Of a stretch of DNA of 45,786 bases, positions 25,448 to 34,760 are shown one piece after another (position 1 is the first letter of the stretch; each line of letters opens with the position of its first letter). The notes under the pieces were generated by a model. That model saw nothing but the letters and a program-made list of their open reading frames with translations, was not told the DNA's origin and made no database searches. Location: NCBI GenBank assembly GCA_945897475.1, contig CAMDFL010000011.1, positions 1 to 45,786 on the forward strand. Reading direction: 5' to 3'. The stretch comes from Bordetella parapertussis (GTDB lineage Bacteria > Pseudomonadota > Gammaproteobacteria > Burkholderiales > SG8-39). The position numbers were made by a program, and so were the translations under genes.

Positions 25448-26752
25448 ATGGAACCTGTCACCGTCGTATTGCTGGGTCTTGCCGGCATGTTCGTACTGAT
25501 CCTCCTGCACGTGCCGCTGGGCGTGGCGATGGGCATTGCCGGCGTGGTGGGTTTCGGCGTGCTGGCAAATTTCATGCCGGCATATACCCTGCTTGCCTCC
25601 GAGACCGCCAGCGCATTCACCAGCCAGGATCTGGCCACCATTCCGCTTTTTATCATGATGGGTGGATTTGCCAGTGCGGCGGGTCTTTCTGAGGATCTGT
25701 ACCGCGTGGCCTATGCACTGGTCGGCCATCGCCGTGGCGGGCTGGCGATGGCGACCATAGGAGGATGCGCGGGTTTCGGGGCGGTGTGCGGATCTTCAAT
25801 CGCCACAACCGCGACCTTTGGCCGCGTGGCTCTGCCACCGATGCAGGCGCGCGGCTATGCGCCGGGATTCGCAACCGGCACGGTGGCGGCGGGCGGCACG
25901 CTCGGTATTCTGGTGCCACCGTCGATCATCATGGTGATTTATGCGGTGCTCGCCGAGCAATTGATTCTCACACTCTACGTTGCTGCGATCGTGCCATCGA
26001 TCCTGGCGGTGGCGCTGCACTTTTCTGCCATCGCGATCTATACCCGGGTGCGGCCAATGGACGCGCCCGCCGGCGAGCTCATGCCCTGGAACGAGCGTGT
26101 GCGGGAACTATTGCGTGGCTGGGCGGTTCTGTCGCTGATTCTTATCGTGCTGGGCGGCATTTCATTCGGTGTATTTACGGCGGTGGAGGGCGCTGCGGTG
26201 GGTGCGGCGCTGGCGTTCATATTTGCGCTTCTGCGCCGCTCGCTGGACCGGGAAACATTCAAACGAACGTTGATCGACGTGGCCAGCACCACCGCGATGA
26301 TTTACGTGATCATCATCGGCGCCTCGCTATTTGGCTACTTTGTGGCGATCTCTAAAGCGCCCCAGGAAATCATCGGCGCGATCAGCGGGGCTGGGCTGTC
26401 GATGCCCGCTGTAATGTTTCTGCTGATGGTGATGTACTTGATATTGGGCGCGGTGTTCGACGAAGTGGCCGCCATGGTGATCACCTTGCCGTTCGTGCTG
26501 CCGCTCATCAAAAGCTGGGGCTTCGACCCGGTGTGGTGGGGCATCATCAACGTGGTCATTATTGAATTGGGAATGTTGATTCCGCCCATCGGGATGAACG
26601 TGTTCGTGATTCATGGGATTGCGCCGCAGGTGCCACTCACCGCGATTTATCGCGGCGTGACGCCCTATATCGCCTCAAACCTGTTGCGCCTTGCCATTCT
26701 GCTTACGTTTCCGGCCTTGTGTCTTTGGCTGCCGGCATACCTCAAAGGCTGA
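25448..26752 (+). CDS. TRAP transporter large permease (DctM family)
   Basis: A 434-residue protein with about twelve hydrophobic segments. DctM signatures include GGCAGFGAVCGSSIATTATF, LGILVPPSI and GMLIPPIGMNVF. The ATG at 25448 gives the usual family start (MEPVTVVLLGLAGMFVL); the longer frame from 25352 overlaps the small permease and is rejected. It carries out sodium-coupled uptake of the receptor's ligand. Confidence 0.94.
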   Translation: MEPVTVVLLGLAGMFVLILLHVPLGVAMGIAGVVGFGVLANFMPAYTLLASETASAFTSQDLATIPLFIMMGGFASAAGLSEDLYRVAYALVGHRRGGLAMATIGGCAGFGAVCGSSIATTATFGRVALPPMQARGYAPGFATGTVAAGGTLGILVPPSIIMVIYAVLAEQLILTLYVAAIVPSILAVALHFSAIAIYTRVRPMDAPAGELMPWNERVRELLRGWAVLSLILIVLGGISFGVFTAVEGAAVGAALAFIFALLRRSLDRETFKRTLIDVASTTAMIYVIIIGASLFGYFVAISKAPQEIIGAISGAGLSMPAVMFLLMVMYLILGAVFDEVAAMVITLPFVLPLIKSWGFDPVWWGIINVVIIELGMLIPPIGMNVFVIHGIAPQVPLTAIYRGVTPYIASNLLRLAILLTFPALCLWLPAYLKG

Positions 26753-26796
26753 TTGCGCACCCGCAGCAGGGCATAACACAAGCCATCGGAACATTG

Positions 26797-26835
26797 AAAA
26801 GGCCGCAGATGCCCGTCAGTCGGGCATCTGCGGCC
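26797..26835 (-). terminator. 15-bp perfect hairpin terminator, mainly for the GST gene
   Basis: GGCCGCAGATGCCCG (26801-26815) and its exact complement (26821-26835) close a five-base loop. On the minus strand the stem runs into TTTTC, so it ends the glutathione S-transferase transcript. It probably also stops plus-strand TRAP transcripts, though without a T tract on that side. Confidence 0.85.
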
Positions 26836-26867
26836 AATGCCTTGTGTGGATTGAATCGATAAGCCGA

Positions 26868-27473
26868 TTACATCAAACCTTCAGCTTTGAGCGCTTCAAT
26901 CACTTTCGGTCGTGCCTCGACGCGCGCAATGAACGCGGTGACGTTCGGATGGCCTGAGAGATCCATCTCCACGCGCTTCGCCCAACGTGTCATGTTGTAG
27001 AGATAACCGTCGGCCACCGTGAATCCCGAACCCATCAGGTAGTCTTTGCCGGCGAGTTCTTTTTCCACATAGGTCCAACGCAGTGCGAGTCGATCGCGAA
27101 AAATCTTTTTCGCTTCGTCGGGCATGGCTGCATTGAAGAGGGGTGAAAAACCTTTGTGCAACTCCGTTGAGATGAAGGTCAGCCATTCCTGCAGGCGGTA
27201 ACGCTCCATGGTGCCCGCCTTGGGTGCGAGGCCACTCCCCGGATTTTGATCGGCGATGTATTGAACGATGGTCGCGCCTTCGACCAGCACTTCGCCACTA
27301 TCCAGCTGCAAGGCCGGGATGTAGCCTTTGGGATTGATGGGCAGGTAGTCAGCGCCCGACTCGGTCTTTTTCGCGCGCAGGTCCACTTTCTCTATGGTGT
27401 GGGCAATGCCGGCTTCGCACAAAGCAATATGCGGGGATATCGAACATGCGCCCGGGGCGTAGAAAAGCTTCAT
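26868..27473 (-). CDS. gstA: beta-class glutathione S-transferase
   Basis: A 201-residue GST that closely follows E. coli GstA: MKLFYAPGACSISPHI with the catalytic-type Cys10, PINPKGYIPAL (cis-Pro), LVEGATIVQYIADQNP, and a C-terminal EWLTFISTELHKGFSPLF. It conjugates or reduces electrophiles with glutathione in the cytoplasm. The ATG at 27473 gives the family start; the frame extension to 27572 is non-conserved. It is a single-gene unit with its own terminator. Confidence 0.93.
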   Translation of the reverse strand: MKLFYAPGACSISPHIALCEAGIAHTIEKVDLRAKKTESGADYLPINPKGYIPALQLDSGEVLVEGATIVQYIADQNPGSGLAPKAGTMERYRLQEWLTFISTELHKGFSPLFNAAMPDEAKKIFRDRLALRWTYVEKELAGKDYLMGSGFTVADGYLYNMTRWAKRVEMDLSGHPNVTAFIARVEARPKVIEALKAEGLM

Positions 27474-27779
27474 AAGGGTATTCCTGAAAAGAATGGTGGG
27501 ATTGAGGCTGGAATCGTTTCCGTGCACCGCCCATTGGGGGCACGGAAAAAGCCTTGGCGGACATTGTGACATGAGAGTGAAACGAGTGAAATACGGGCAC
27601 AGGGAATTTGATCGGCGGCAAGTTTGGGTATATCCGGTATCAGTAGTGTTCGGTTAAAAATCGAACAACATTAATTGCTTAGTCGTGGGTGACGAGATGG
27701 TTCTGGTGGTATCGGTCTGAAAGGCGCATGAAAGCCAGGCATGCGCTTAGCTTTCTTATGCGCTTATTAGGAGAAAAGT
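27474..27779. other. gene-free stretch upstream of the GST and racemase-like genes
   Basis: This 306-base region should hold the GST promoter (minus) and that of the decayed plus-strand gene. An imperfect inverted repeat, GCGCATGAAAG (27725-27735) with CTTTC-TT-ATGCGC (27751-27763), lies just before the latter gene's Shine-Dalgarno. I see no RNA gene or coding ORF. Confidence 0.5.
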
Positions 27780-28248
27780 ATGGGGCTCATCGAAACTTCC
27801 AAGGGCTTAAGCAGCATGGACCGGATGTACGGTTATCGGGCGCGCATCGGCTATACCTCGCCCTTTTTCAGCCACCGAGGTTTTTCCCTATGAGTTCTGC
27901 CTCATCGCCCCCAAAGGCGTAAGTCTGGTAATCTCCACGCCCGCTGTCATGGAGAGGACACGGGACGAGATCGATCCCAGTTACGACATGAGCCTGCAGG
28001 CAGCCAAGGAACTGGCGCGGGTAAAAGTCGATCTCATTGTGTTGGGCGGGGTGCCGATCAATCTGTCACGCGGCGGCAACGCGGATGACCTGATACGCGA
28101 AGTGGAGCGCGACACTGGTGTGCCAGTGGCCACCAGTATCACCGCACAGGTCGAAGCGCTTCGCTCACTCGGCGCGCGTCGCGTTGCGGTCGGACATCCC
28201 TATACCCCCGATCAGGACGTAGTGTTCGCCGGCTACGCGGAAAAATAG
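27780..28248 (+). pseudogene. decayed Asp/Glu-racemase / maleate-isomerase family gene
   Basis: The gene opens with TAGGAGA and ATG (27780): MGLIETSKGLSSMDRMYGYR, then ARIGYTSPFF. Near 27872 one extra base shifts the frame; the next frame continues ATEVFPYEFCLIAPKGVSL, VKVDLIVLGGVPIN and VPVATSITAQVEALRSLGA, then AVGHPYTPDQ. A TAG at 28246-28248 interrupts it, after which GFEKSSVKGAG still looks family-like before another stop near 28329. The order fits the Asp/Glu/hydantoin racemase, arylmalonate decarboxylase and maleate isomerase superfamily. One insertion, one nonsense codon and a lost C-terminus make it non-functional. Confidence 0.75.
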
Positions 28249-28510
28249 GGATTCGAAAAATCGAGCGTAAAGGGCGCAGGTTCTACCGGTCCGGAGATAC
28301 GGGCGGCTGCTGCGCGAGTTCTAGCCCATTTTTAACATCAGAGTCTCTTGCAAAACCTCGTGGGTGCTTCATGCCAGAAGTCGGAAAAAACGATTTGCGA
28401 TGGGAGGGCCTCACTCCCGCCAAAGTCATCGCTTCGATGAGCTATATGCGCACATCCGATGACTCGGATCCGGGATAGTGAGCGAATCCCGCTCCAAACC
28501 AGAGGTATCT

Positions 28511-30367
28511 ATGACTGATTCCGGAATGGTTGATTCAATGCCCTATGCCTTGAGCGTCCTCAAGGAGGTTTTCGGCTACTCCAGCTTTCGCGGCCAGCAG
28601 GGCGAAGTCATAACGCATGTGGCCGATGGCGGCGATTGCCTGGTATTGATGCCCACCGGCGCGGGAAAATCGTTGTGCTATCAAATTCCCGCCTTGCTTC
28701 GCGAGGGCACCGGAATCGTGGTTTCCCCACTGATCGCGTTGATGCAGGATCAGGTATCGGCGCTGCAAGTGGCCGGGGTACGGGCGGGATTTCTTAATTC
28801 AACGCTGGAATACGCGGACGCCGCCGCGGTCGAGCGCGCGGTTCTGGCGGGCGACTACGATCTTCTGTATGTCGCCCCGGAACGCTTGATGACCTCACGT
28901 TTTCTCTCGCTGCTGGAGTCATTGCAACGCGGTAAGGGCATTGCCTTGTTTGCCATTGATGAGGCGCACTGCGTGTCGCAATGGGGGCATGATTTCCGGC
29001 CTGAGTACATCCAGCTATCGACCCTGCATGAGCGCTTTCCCGCGGTGCCGCGAATCGCGCTGACTGCCACCGCGGATGAAGTCACGCGCAAAGAAATCAT
29101 GCTGCGCCTGAATCTGGGTGATGCACGCTTGTATGTGTCCAGCTTTGACAGACCCAATATCCACTATCGAATCGCCGAGAAAAACAATCCTCGCGCGCAA
29201 TTGCTGTCTTTTTTGCGTGCCGAGCACAAGACAGATGCCGGTATCGTGTATTGCCTGTCCCGGAAGAAGGTGGAGGAAACCGCCGAGTGGCTGCGAGGCG
29301 AGGGGTTTAACGCGCTTGCCTACCATGCGGGCATGGAGAATTCGACACGTGCGCAGCATCAGGCGCGCTTTTTGCGCGAGGACGGTGTTGTCATGGTGGC
29401 GACCATCGCGTTTGGCATGGGTATCGACAAGCCCGATGTGCGCTTCGTCGCGCACCTTGATCTTCCCAAGAGTATCGAAGGCTATTACCAGGAGACCGGC
29501 CGAGCCGGGCGCGACGGTGAACCGGCGGATGCCTGGATGGCCTACGGGATGGGGGATCTGGTGAATCTGCGACGCATGATCGATCAATCCGAAGGCGATG
29601 ACGCCTACAAGAGGCTGCAATCGAGCAAGCTCGACGCACTGCTTGGCCTGTGCGAGTGCACCGGCTGCCGCCGTGTGCGCCTGCTGCATTACTTTGGCGA
29701 GCCCTCCGATCCCTGCGGTAATTGCGATACCTGCCTGGAACCGCCCGAAACCTGGGAGGGTACCGTCGCGGCACAGAAGGCCTTGTCTTGCGTGTTGCGT
29801 ACCGGGCAGCGTTTCGGCGCCGCGCACGTGATCGATGTATTGCGTGGGAAAACCACCGACAAGGTCACCCAATGGGGCCACGCGTCGCTGAGCACCTTTG
29901 GCATCGGCACGGACGATAGTGAAACCGCCTGGAAATCCGTCTTTCGCCAACTGGTGGCGCAGGGCTTGCTAACGGTCGATCACGACAGCTTCGGCGCGCT
30001 GAAGGTGACCGAAGCCAGTCGCGCAATTTTGAAGGGTGAGCAGGCGGTCAGCTTTCGACGCGCCATTGAGCGTAAGACACCGCGCGAACGCAGCGCCTAT
30101 GCGGATCGAAGCGGGCCTGGCGCGTCTACGTCGCCTGTCCAATTGAACCCCGACGCGCGCGAACTATGGGAGCGATTACGCGCATGGCGAGCCGTGGTGG
30201 CTAAACAAAGCGGCGTTCCGGCATACGTGGTGTTCCATGATGCGACACTCGCAGAGATTGCGCGTTTGCATCCGCGAAGCGAGCATGAGTTGCGGTGCAT
30301 CACCGGCATAGGCGAGCGCAAGCTTGAACGATATGGCTCGGACGTGCTTGAGTTGCTGCGCGAGTAG
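28511..30367 (+). CDS. recQ: ATP-dependent DNA helicase RecQ
   Basis: A 618-residue 3'-5' helicase of normal length. Motif I is PTGAGKS, motif [19 protein letters not shown], motif [15 protein letters not shown]. The RQC zinc-site cysteines follow (LCECTGCRR, then CGNCDTC), and an HRDC domain ends the protein ([24 protein letters not shown]). It unwinds recombination intermediates and restarts stalled forks. The ATG at 28511 with AGAGG upstream is preferred to a GTG at 28478. Confidence 0.96.
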   Translation: MTDSGMVDSMPYALSVLKEVFGYSSFRGQQGEVITHVADGGDCLVLMPTGAGKSLCYQIPALLREGTGIVVSPLIALMQDQVSALQVAGVRAGFLNSTLEYADAAAVERAVLAGDYDLLYVAPERLMTSRFLSLLESLQRGKGIALFAIDEAHCVSQWGHDFRPEYIQLSTLHERFPAVPRIALTATADEVTRKEIMLRLNLGDARLYVSSFDRPNIHYRIAEKNNPRAQLLSFLRAEHKTDAGIVYCLSRKKVEETAEWLRGEGFNALAYHAGMENSTRAQHQARFLREDGVVMVATIAFGMGIDKPDVRFVAHLDLPKSIEGYYQETGRAGRDGEPADAWMAYGMGDLVNLRRMIDQSEGDDAYKRLQSSKLDALLGLCECTGCRRVRLLHYFGEPSDPCGNCDTCLEPPETWEGTVAAQKALSCVLRTGQRFGAAHVIDVLRGKTTDKVTQWGHASLSTFGIGTDDSETAWKSVFRQLVAQGLLTVDHDSFGALKVTEASRAILKGEQAVSFRRAIERKTPRERSAYADRSGPGASTSPVQLNPDARELWERLRAWRAVVAKQSGVPAYVVFHDATLAEIARLHPRSEHELRCITGIGERKLERYGSDVLELLRE

Positions 30368-30402
30368 CCGCGCATCGCCACGTCCTGCCTGCTGCTTGGA
30401 TA

Positions 30403-31722
30403 TTACGCGGAGGTCTTTTCCGTGCTTGTATCCGCGGCCGCATCCGTAGTTGTAACAGCAGTTGTAAGCAATGTGCGCCAATCGGTGCCTTTGGGCACCA
30501 TGCCTTCAAAGGCGGCCAGACTTATGTTCGGCGCGAAGGATTTATCGGCGCCAATGGCTTTGCCGCCATCGCGGAATTGCTTGACCGCATCGACCATGAT
30601 CCGACGAAACTCGACAATCGCCAAGTCGCTCGCGCCAAGGCGGTCGCGCGAACGGTCGACGATAGGCGCCATTGATTCCCACATGGCCATGTCCTGGTTT
30701 GGGATGCCGTGAATGCCGGTGAAATTGCCCAGTTTCATGGCCTTGCGATCCTGCTGGTAGTGATTGCCGCGGTTGCGTAACTTTTTGTACTCCGAGTCCA
30801 GATCGATGCCCGGCTGCGCACCGCAGAATTTGCGCCACGCTTCCTGGTCGATGCCTGGGCCTTTGTCGCTCCAGGCCATGAAGTAATACATCGTGTTGGT
30901 GTCATCCAAGGGGATATTCATTAACGCGACGTTGTAGAGATTGTTCGGCGGGATAAGCGCCGTAAAGGGCGCGATGAACTCGGTGATACGCACATAGTCC
31001 TGGGTCGACGCGTTTTGTATGGGCCTGCGGATGGCGGCATATCTAAATCCGTAATCGGTGGCCTGCGACTGAAAGCGCGGCGCCTTGTCAGTGGTAGGGC
31101 GCGCCCAGATTGCGGCGGTAGCCTTGGTGCCGCCATCAACGCGCGCCGCCTGTATATCGGAGGCATGCAGGTTGGAGCTGTGCGCCGAATCGATTCCGCC
31201 TTCCAATGTTTGCGCCCAGTTGGCTGCGGCATGTATTTTCACAATGCTGATGCGGGCGTCTTCGGATGGCGCCCAAGCAGGCATTTGAAATTCAGGCATT
31301 TCGGCCGCCGGCCCCATGTAGACCCAGATATAGCCACCGCCTTCTCGAGCCGGATAGGCCTTGTGTTGGGTCTTGCTGGCCAGGCTGCTGGCGGCGGGCT
31401 CGGAGGGCATCTCCATTACCGTGCCTTCAACATCGAATTTCCAGCCGTGATACAGGCAGCGAAGTCCGCCCTCTTCATTGCGGCCATAGACAAGCGAGGC
31501 GCCGCGGTGCGGGCAATGCTCGTCGAGTACACCCAGGCGCCCGTCGGAATCGCGAAACACCACAAGCTCTTGACCGAGTAATTTCGCGCGCAAGGGCGTT
31601 CCGTCGGCTTCGGGTACTTCTTCGGCCATGCACACCGGAATCCAGTGGCGGCGCATCAATTGGCCCATGGGTGCGTCGCCCTCGACGCGACATAGCAATT
31701 CATTTTCTTCGGCGGTCAACAC
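30403..31722 (-). CDS. Rieske non-heme iron oxygenase, large subunit (phthalate/phenoxybenzoate dioxygenase-like)
   Basis: A 439-residue aromatic-ring oxygenase. The Rieske centre has Cys70-x-His72 (CPHRG) and Cys89-x2-His92 (CLYHGW). The mononuclear iron site is Asp178-x2-His181-x4-His186 in LEGGIDSAHSSNLH. The length and order fit the group of single-component-type oxygenases that work with an FMN/ferredoxin reductase, such as phthalate 4,5-dioxygenase. It is divergent from its likely reductase, with an 80-base shared promoter region holding a palindrome. The substrate is inferred to be an aromatic acid or aryl ether. Confidence 0.9.
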   Translation of the reverse strand: MLTAEENELLCRVEGDAPMGQLMRRHWIPVCMAEEVPEADGTPLRAKLLGQELVVFRDSDGRLGVLDEHCPHRGASLVYGRNEEGGLRCLYHGWKFDVEGTVMEMPSEPAASSLASKTQHKAYPAREGGGYIWVYMGPAAEMPEFQMPAWAPSEDARISIVKIHAAANWAQTLEGGIDSAHSSNLHASDIQAARVDGGTKATAAIWARPTTDKAPRFQSQATDYGFRYAAIRRPIQNASTQDYVRITEFIAPFTALIPPNNLYNVALMNIPLDDTNTMYYFMAWSDKGPGIDQEAWRKFCGAQPGIDLDSEYKKLRNRGNHYQQDRKAMKLGNFTGIHGIPNQDMAMWESMAPIVDRSRDRLGASDLAIVEFRRIMVDAVKQFRDGGKAIGADKSFAPNISLAAFEGMVPKGTDWRTLLTTAVTTTDAAADTSTEKTSA

Positions 31723-31762
31723 ATTGCCTCCGTTCGGGGTTTAATCTGCGAATTTAATCTGG

Positions 31763-31782
31763 TATACTTAGTCGCCTAAGTA
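31763..31782. promoter_or_regulatory. candidate MarR operator over a -10 box between oxygenase and reductase genes
   Basis: TACTTAG (31765-31771) and CTAAGTA (31776-31782) form a perfect 7-bp inverted repeat with a TCGC spacer. It overlaps TATACT (31763-31768), a plausible -10 for the reductase gene. The size suits a MarR-family dimer, and a MarR gene ends this cluster. Repression of both divergent genes is inferred. Confidence 0.6.
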
Positions 31783-31802
31783 AATTAATAATACACCCAA
31801 AA

Positions 31803-32747
31803 ATGATTGCCCTCAAGCTGGTGAAATCCGAACCTGTCGCACGCGGCATCCAGATGCTTGAATTGCGCGATCCCGAGGGTTGCCCCCTGCCCGAATTCAG
31901 CGCCGGAGCGCACCTCACATTGCGCACCCCGGCGGGCCTGCTGCGCAAATATTCATTGTGTAACGATCCGGCCGAGAACGACCGTTATGTCATCGCCGTC
32001 AAGCGAGACGAAACGGGGCGCGGCGGCTCGAAGGACCTTGTGGATCACGCCAAGGTCGGGGATCTGATAGACATTACACCACCAGAAAATGCCTTCCCAT
32101 TGAGTCCCGGAGCGAAAAATTTCATTTTCATCGCCGGTGGCATCGGCATCACGCCTGTGATGTCGATGATTCGGTTCCTGAGTTCCACCGGCATGGCGCA
32201 ATCGCGCTTGTACTACCTCACGCGTGACGCTGCGTCCACCGCGTTTCTGGAGGAGTTGTCGGCCCCGGCATTCAAAGGCCGCGTTACGATTCATCACGAT
32301 GAAGGCGACCTGTCGCGTGCTTTTGATCTGTGGCCAGTGCTTGCGAAACCCAGTCCCGCGCATGTCTATTGCTGCGGTCCGCGTCCGCTAATGGACGCGG
32401 TGCGCGACATGAGTGGACATTGGCCGCGCACGCAGATTCACTTTGAGAGCTTTGCCGATGCCGAACAAATCCGTGCGGCCGACAACAAGCCGTTTCGCTT
32501 GCGCCTCTCGCGCTCGAATGCCGTGGTGGAGGTGGCCTCGGATCAGTCGATCATCCAGGCGATGCGTGCCCGAGGGTTCGACGTGCCCACCTCGTGTGAG
32601 AGCGGCACTTGCGGCACTTGTCGGACCGGCCTGCTCCAGGGAGAAGCAGATCACCGTGATCTGGTGTTAATGGATGAGGAGCATTCCAGCCAGATCATGC
32701 TTTGCGTCTCGCGGGCGCGCTCTTCTGAATTGGTGATCGACCTGTGA
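31803..32747 (+). CDS. FMN/[2Fe-2S] oxygenase reductase (phthalate dioxygenase reductase / VanB type)
   Basis: A 314-residue electron-transfer protein. The flavin-binding RKYSLC is at about 48-53, the NAD-binding GGIGITPVMSM at 112-122 and CCGPRPLM at 190-197, and a C-terminal plant-type ferredoxin has Cys265, Cys270, Cys273 and Cys301. It passes electrons from NADH to the Rieske oxygenase encoded divergently. Its stop overlaps the next start as GTGA. Confidence 0.93.
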   Translation: MIALKLVKSEPVARGIQMLELRDPEGCPLPEFSAGAHLTLRTPAGLLRKYSLCNDPAENDRYVIAVKRDETGRGGSKDLVDHAKVGDLIDITPPENAFPLSPGAKNFIFIAGGIGITPVMSMIRFLSSTGMAQSRLYYLTRDAASTAFLEELSAPAFKGRVTIHHDEGDLSRAFDLWPVLAKPSPAHVYCCGPRPLMDAVRDMSGHWPRTQIHFESFADAEQIRAADNKPFRLRLSRSNAVVEVASDQSIIQAMRARGFDVPTSCESGTCGTCRTGLLQGEADHRDLVLMDEEHSSQIMLCVSRARSSELVIDL

Positions 32748-33958
32748 ACATTAAAAATAAAGTAGACCGAAAATTGCGCATGGGCGTCGCGGGTCTGGGG
32801 CGTGGCCTTAGCTTGATGTTGCCGACTTTGCGGCTCGATCCCAGAATCGAGTTGGTGGCTTGCGCCGATCCGCGTGAAGCCGCGCGCGATAAATTTGCCA
32901 TCGAATTCGGCGCTCGTGCTTATGCAACAGCAGAGGAGCTTTGCGATGATGCTGCGGTCGAGGTCATCTACGTGGCCACGCCGCACCAGTACCACGCCGC
33001 GCATGCTTGTTTGGCCGCAAGAAAAGGCAAGCACCTGTTAATCGAAAAGCCCATGGCGCTCACCGTACATGAGTGCCTCGCCATGATTGCTGCCGCGAAG
33101 AAGGCCAGCGTTCAACTCATCGTCGGACACAGTCACAGCTTCGATGCCCCCATCCAACGTGCGCGCGAAATCATAGCCAGCGGCGCCGTAGGCAAGGTGC
33201 GCATGATTAACGCTTTTTATTACACGGATTTTTTATACCGCCCACGCCGGCCGGAAGAGCTCATCACCCACGAAGGCGGCGGCGTGCTTTTCAACCAGGC
33301 CTCGCACCAGATCGATGTGGCCTGTTACTTGGCCGGCGCCAAGGCGCAATCGGTGCGCGCCATGACGGGCGCCTGGGACCGGGCGCGTCCGACCGAGGGG
33401 GCCTACACCGCCACGCTGGCCTTCGAGGGAGGCGCGTTTGCCACGCTGACCTATAGCGGCTATGGGCATTTCGATTCGGATGAGTTTCGCGGCTGGGTGG
33501 GTGAAGGCGGGCAACAAAAAGATCCCGCGCGCTATGGTGAGGCACGGCGCTCGCTCGCTGCCGCCACTGACGCGAGCGTCGAAGCGCGCATGAAAAGCGA
33601 TGGCAATTATGGCGGCGATGCCTACCAGCCCGGCGGGAGAGAGGCTTTGCATCACGCGCACTTTGGCGAGGTGATTGTCAGTTGCGAGCGCGCCGACCTG
33701 CGCCCGGTTCCCGAGGGGGTGATGATTTATGGCGATGCGGAACGTCGCCTGGAGAAGGTGCCACTGCGGGAAACGCCACGCGCCGAAGTGATCGACGAGT
33801 TATACGCGGCCATCGTGGATGGCAGGTCTCCGGTTCACGGTGGTGATTGGGGATTGGCTACCATCGAAGTGTGCCTGGCGATGCTGCGCTCGGCTCGCAC
33901 CGGGAAGGACGTCAAATTAAAAAATCAGATTGCGCTGGAAAGCCAGATCGCGCGCTAG
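32744..33958 (+). CDS. Gfo/Idh/MocA dehydrogenase, phthalate dihydrodiol dehydrogenase-like
   Basis: A 404-residue oxidoreductase. The N-terminal Rossmann fold has GVAGLGRG near 14-21, and EKPMALTVHECL contains the conserved catalytic-region Lys. Phthalate 4,5-cis-dihydrodiol dehydrogenase (OphB/Pht4) belongs to this family, and the position after an oxygenase reductase supports a cis-dihydrodiol as substrate. It starts with a GTG inside the reductase stop, so the two are translationally coupled. The specific substrate is an inference from context. Confidence 0.82.
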   Translation: MNIKNKVDRKLRMGVAGLGRGLSLMLPTLRLDPRIELVACADPREAARDKFAIEFGARAYATAEELCDDAAVEVIYVATPHQYHAAHACLAARKGKHLLIEKPMALTVHECLAMIAAAKKASVQLIVGHSHSFDAPIQRAREIIASGAVGKVRMINAFYYTDFLYRPRRPEELITHEGGGVLFNQASHQIDVACYLAGAKAQSVRAMTGAWDRARPTEGAYTATLAFEGGAFATLTYSGYGHFDSDEFRGWVGEGGQQKDPARYGEARRSLAAATDASVEARMKSDGNYGGDAYQPGGREALHHAHFGEVIVSCERADLRPVPEGVMIYGDAERRLEKVPLRETPRAEVIDELYAAIVDGRSPVHGGDWGLATIEVCLAMLRSARTGKDVKLKNQIALESQIAR

Positions 33959-33972
33959 GCGAGCTGGCGCCG

Positions 33973-34422
33973 GTGCTGCGGCACTGGCGCGAGGCCGTTC
34001 CTGATGACCGCATGGCGCACCTGGTCAAGGACGCCACGCGTGCGCTGGTGCGCGCGTTGCAGGCGCGCCTGGCCGAGCATTCGGTGTCATTCGGGCACTG
34101 GACGTTTCTGCGCATTCTGTGGGAACGCGATGGTCTGACTCAGCGGCAGTTGAGCGAAGCGGCCGGCGTGATGGAGCCCACCACGGTCACCGCGATTCGC
34201 GCGATGGAAGCGTTGGGCTATGTGTTGCGAAAACAATTGCCGGAAAATCGAAAAAATATTTACCTGCACCTGACTCCAAAGGGAAGAGCGCTCAAAGCTA
34301 AACTCGTCCCTCTGGCGGAGGAGGTTAATCACATTGCACTGGCCGGGGTTTCAGAGCGCGATTTCAGGATTACCCGTGAGGTCCTGGTATCCATGATAGA
34401 AAACCTGGCCAAGCATGTATGA
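33973..34422 (+). CDS. MarR-family transcriptional regulator
   Basis: About 149 residues with the winged HTH core LTQRQLSEAAGVMEPTTVTA and the wing RKQLPENRKNIYLHLTPKGR. The start at GTG 33973 lies 14 bases after the dehydrogenase stop; ATG 34012 is an alternative, and the frame extension back to 33847 lies inside the dehydrogenase. As the last gene of the aromatic cluster it is the natural regulator of the palindrome at 31765-31782, responding to an aromatic ligand. Confidence 0.88.
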   Translation: MLRHWREAVPDDRMAHLVKDATRALVRALQARLAEHSVSFGHWTFLRILWERDGLTQRQLSEAAGVMEPTTVTAIRAMEALGYVLRKQLPENRKNIYLHLTPKGRALKAKLVPLAEEVNHIALAGVSERDFRITREVLVSMIENLAKHV

Positions 34423-34458
34423 ACTCGGCGTTTTCCGATTTGCGCCCCTTATGCGATC

Positions 34459-34716
34459 ATGTCGGAAGTGCTGCCCGGGTTCTTTTCTGAATTATGGGCA
34501 GGCATGGTCGCGCCACCGAAAACACCGCCGGAAATTGCCAACAGGATTTCCGCAAACGTAGCTGAGACACTGAAATTGCCAGACGTCGCCAAGCTCATTG
34601 TCGACCTAAGCGCCGATCCGGTGGGCATAAGCCCGGCACAGATGACCGTGTTCCTCCAGGACGAAGCCGCGCGATGGGGCGGCGTGATCCGAAAGACCGG
34701 CGCCAAAGCAGAGTGA
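34459..34716 (+). pseudogene. C-terminal fragment of a Bug/TctC receptor
   Basis: An 85-residue frame (LPGFFSELWAGMVAPPKTPP, ending DEAARWGGVIRKTGAKAE) matches only the last third of a Bug receptor. There is no signal peptide or N-terminal lobe, and the 36 bases before it belong to no receptor frame. It lies between the MarR gene and the bicupin gene, and marks an end of deletion or rearrangement. Confidence 0.75.
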
Positions 34717-34760
34717 ACCTGAAAAGTCCGTCGCCTCATTCAAAATAATGGAGATTTAGC

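Noticed and set aside
28246-28248. The TAG in the racemase-like gene as recoded (pyrrolysine-like) read-through
   Set aside because: The same gene also has a frameshift and another stop shortly after, so decay explains it better.
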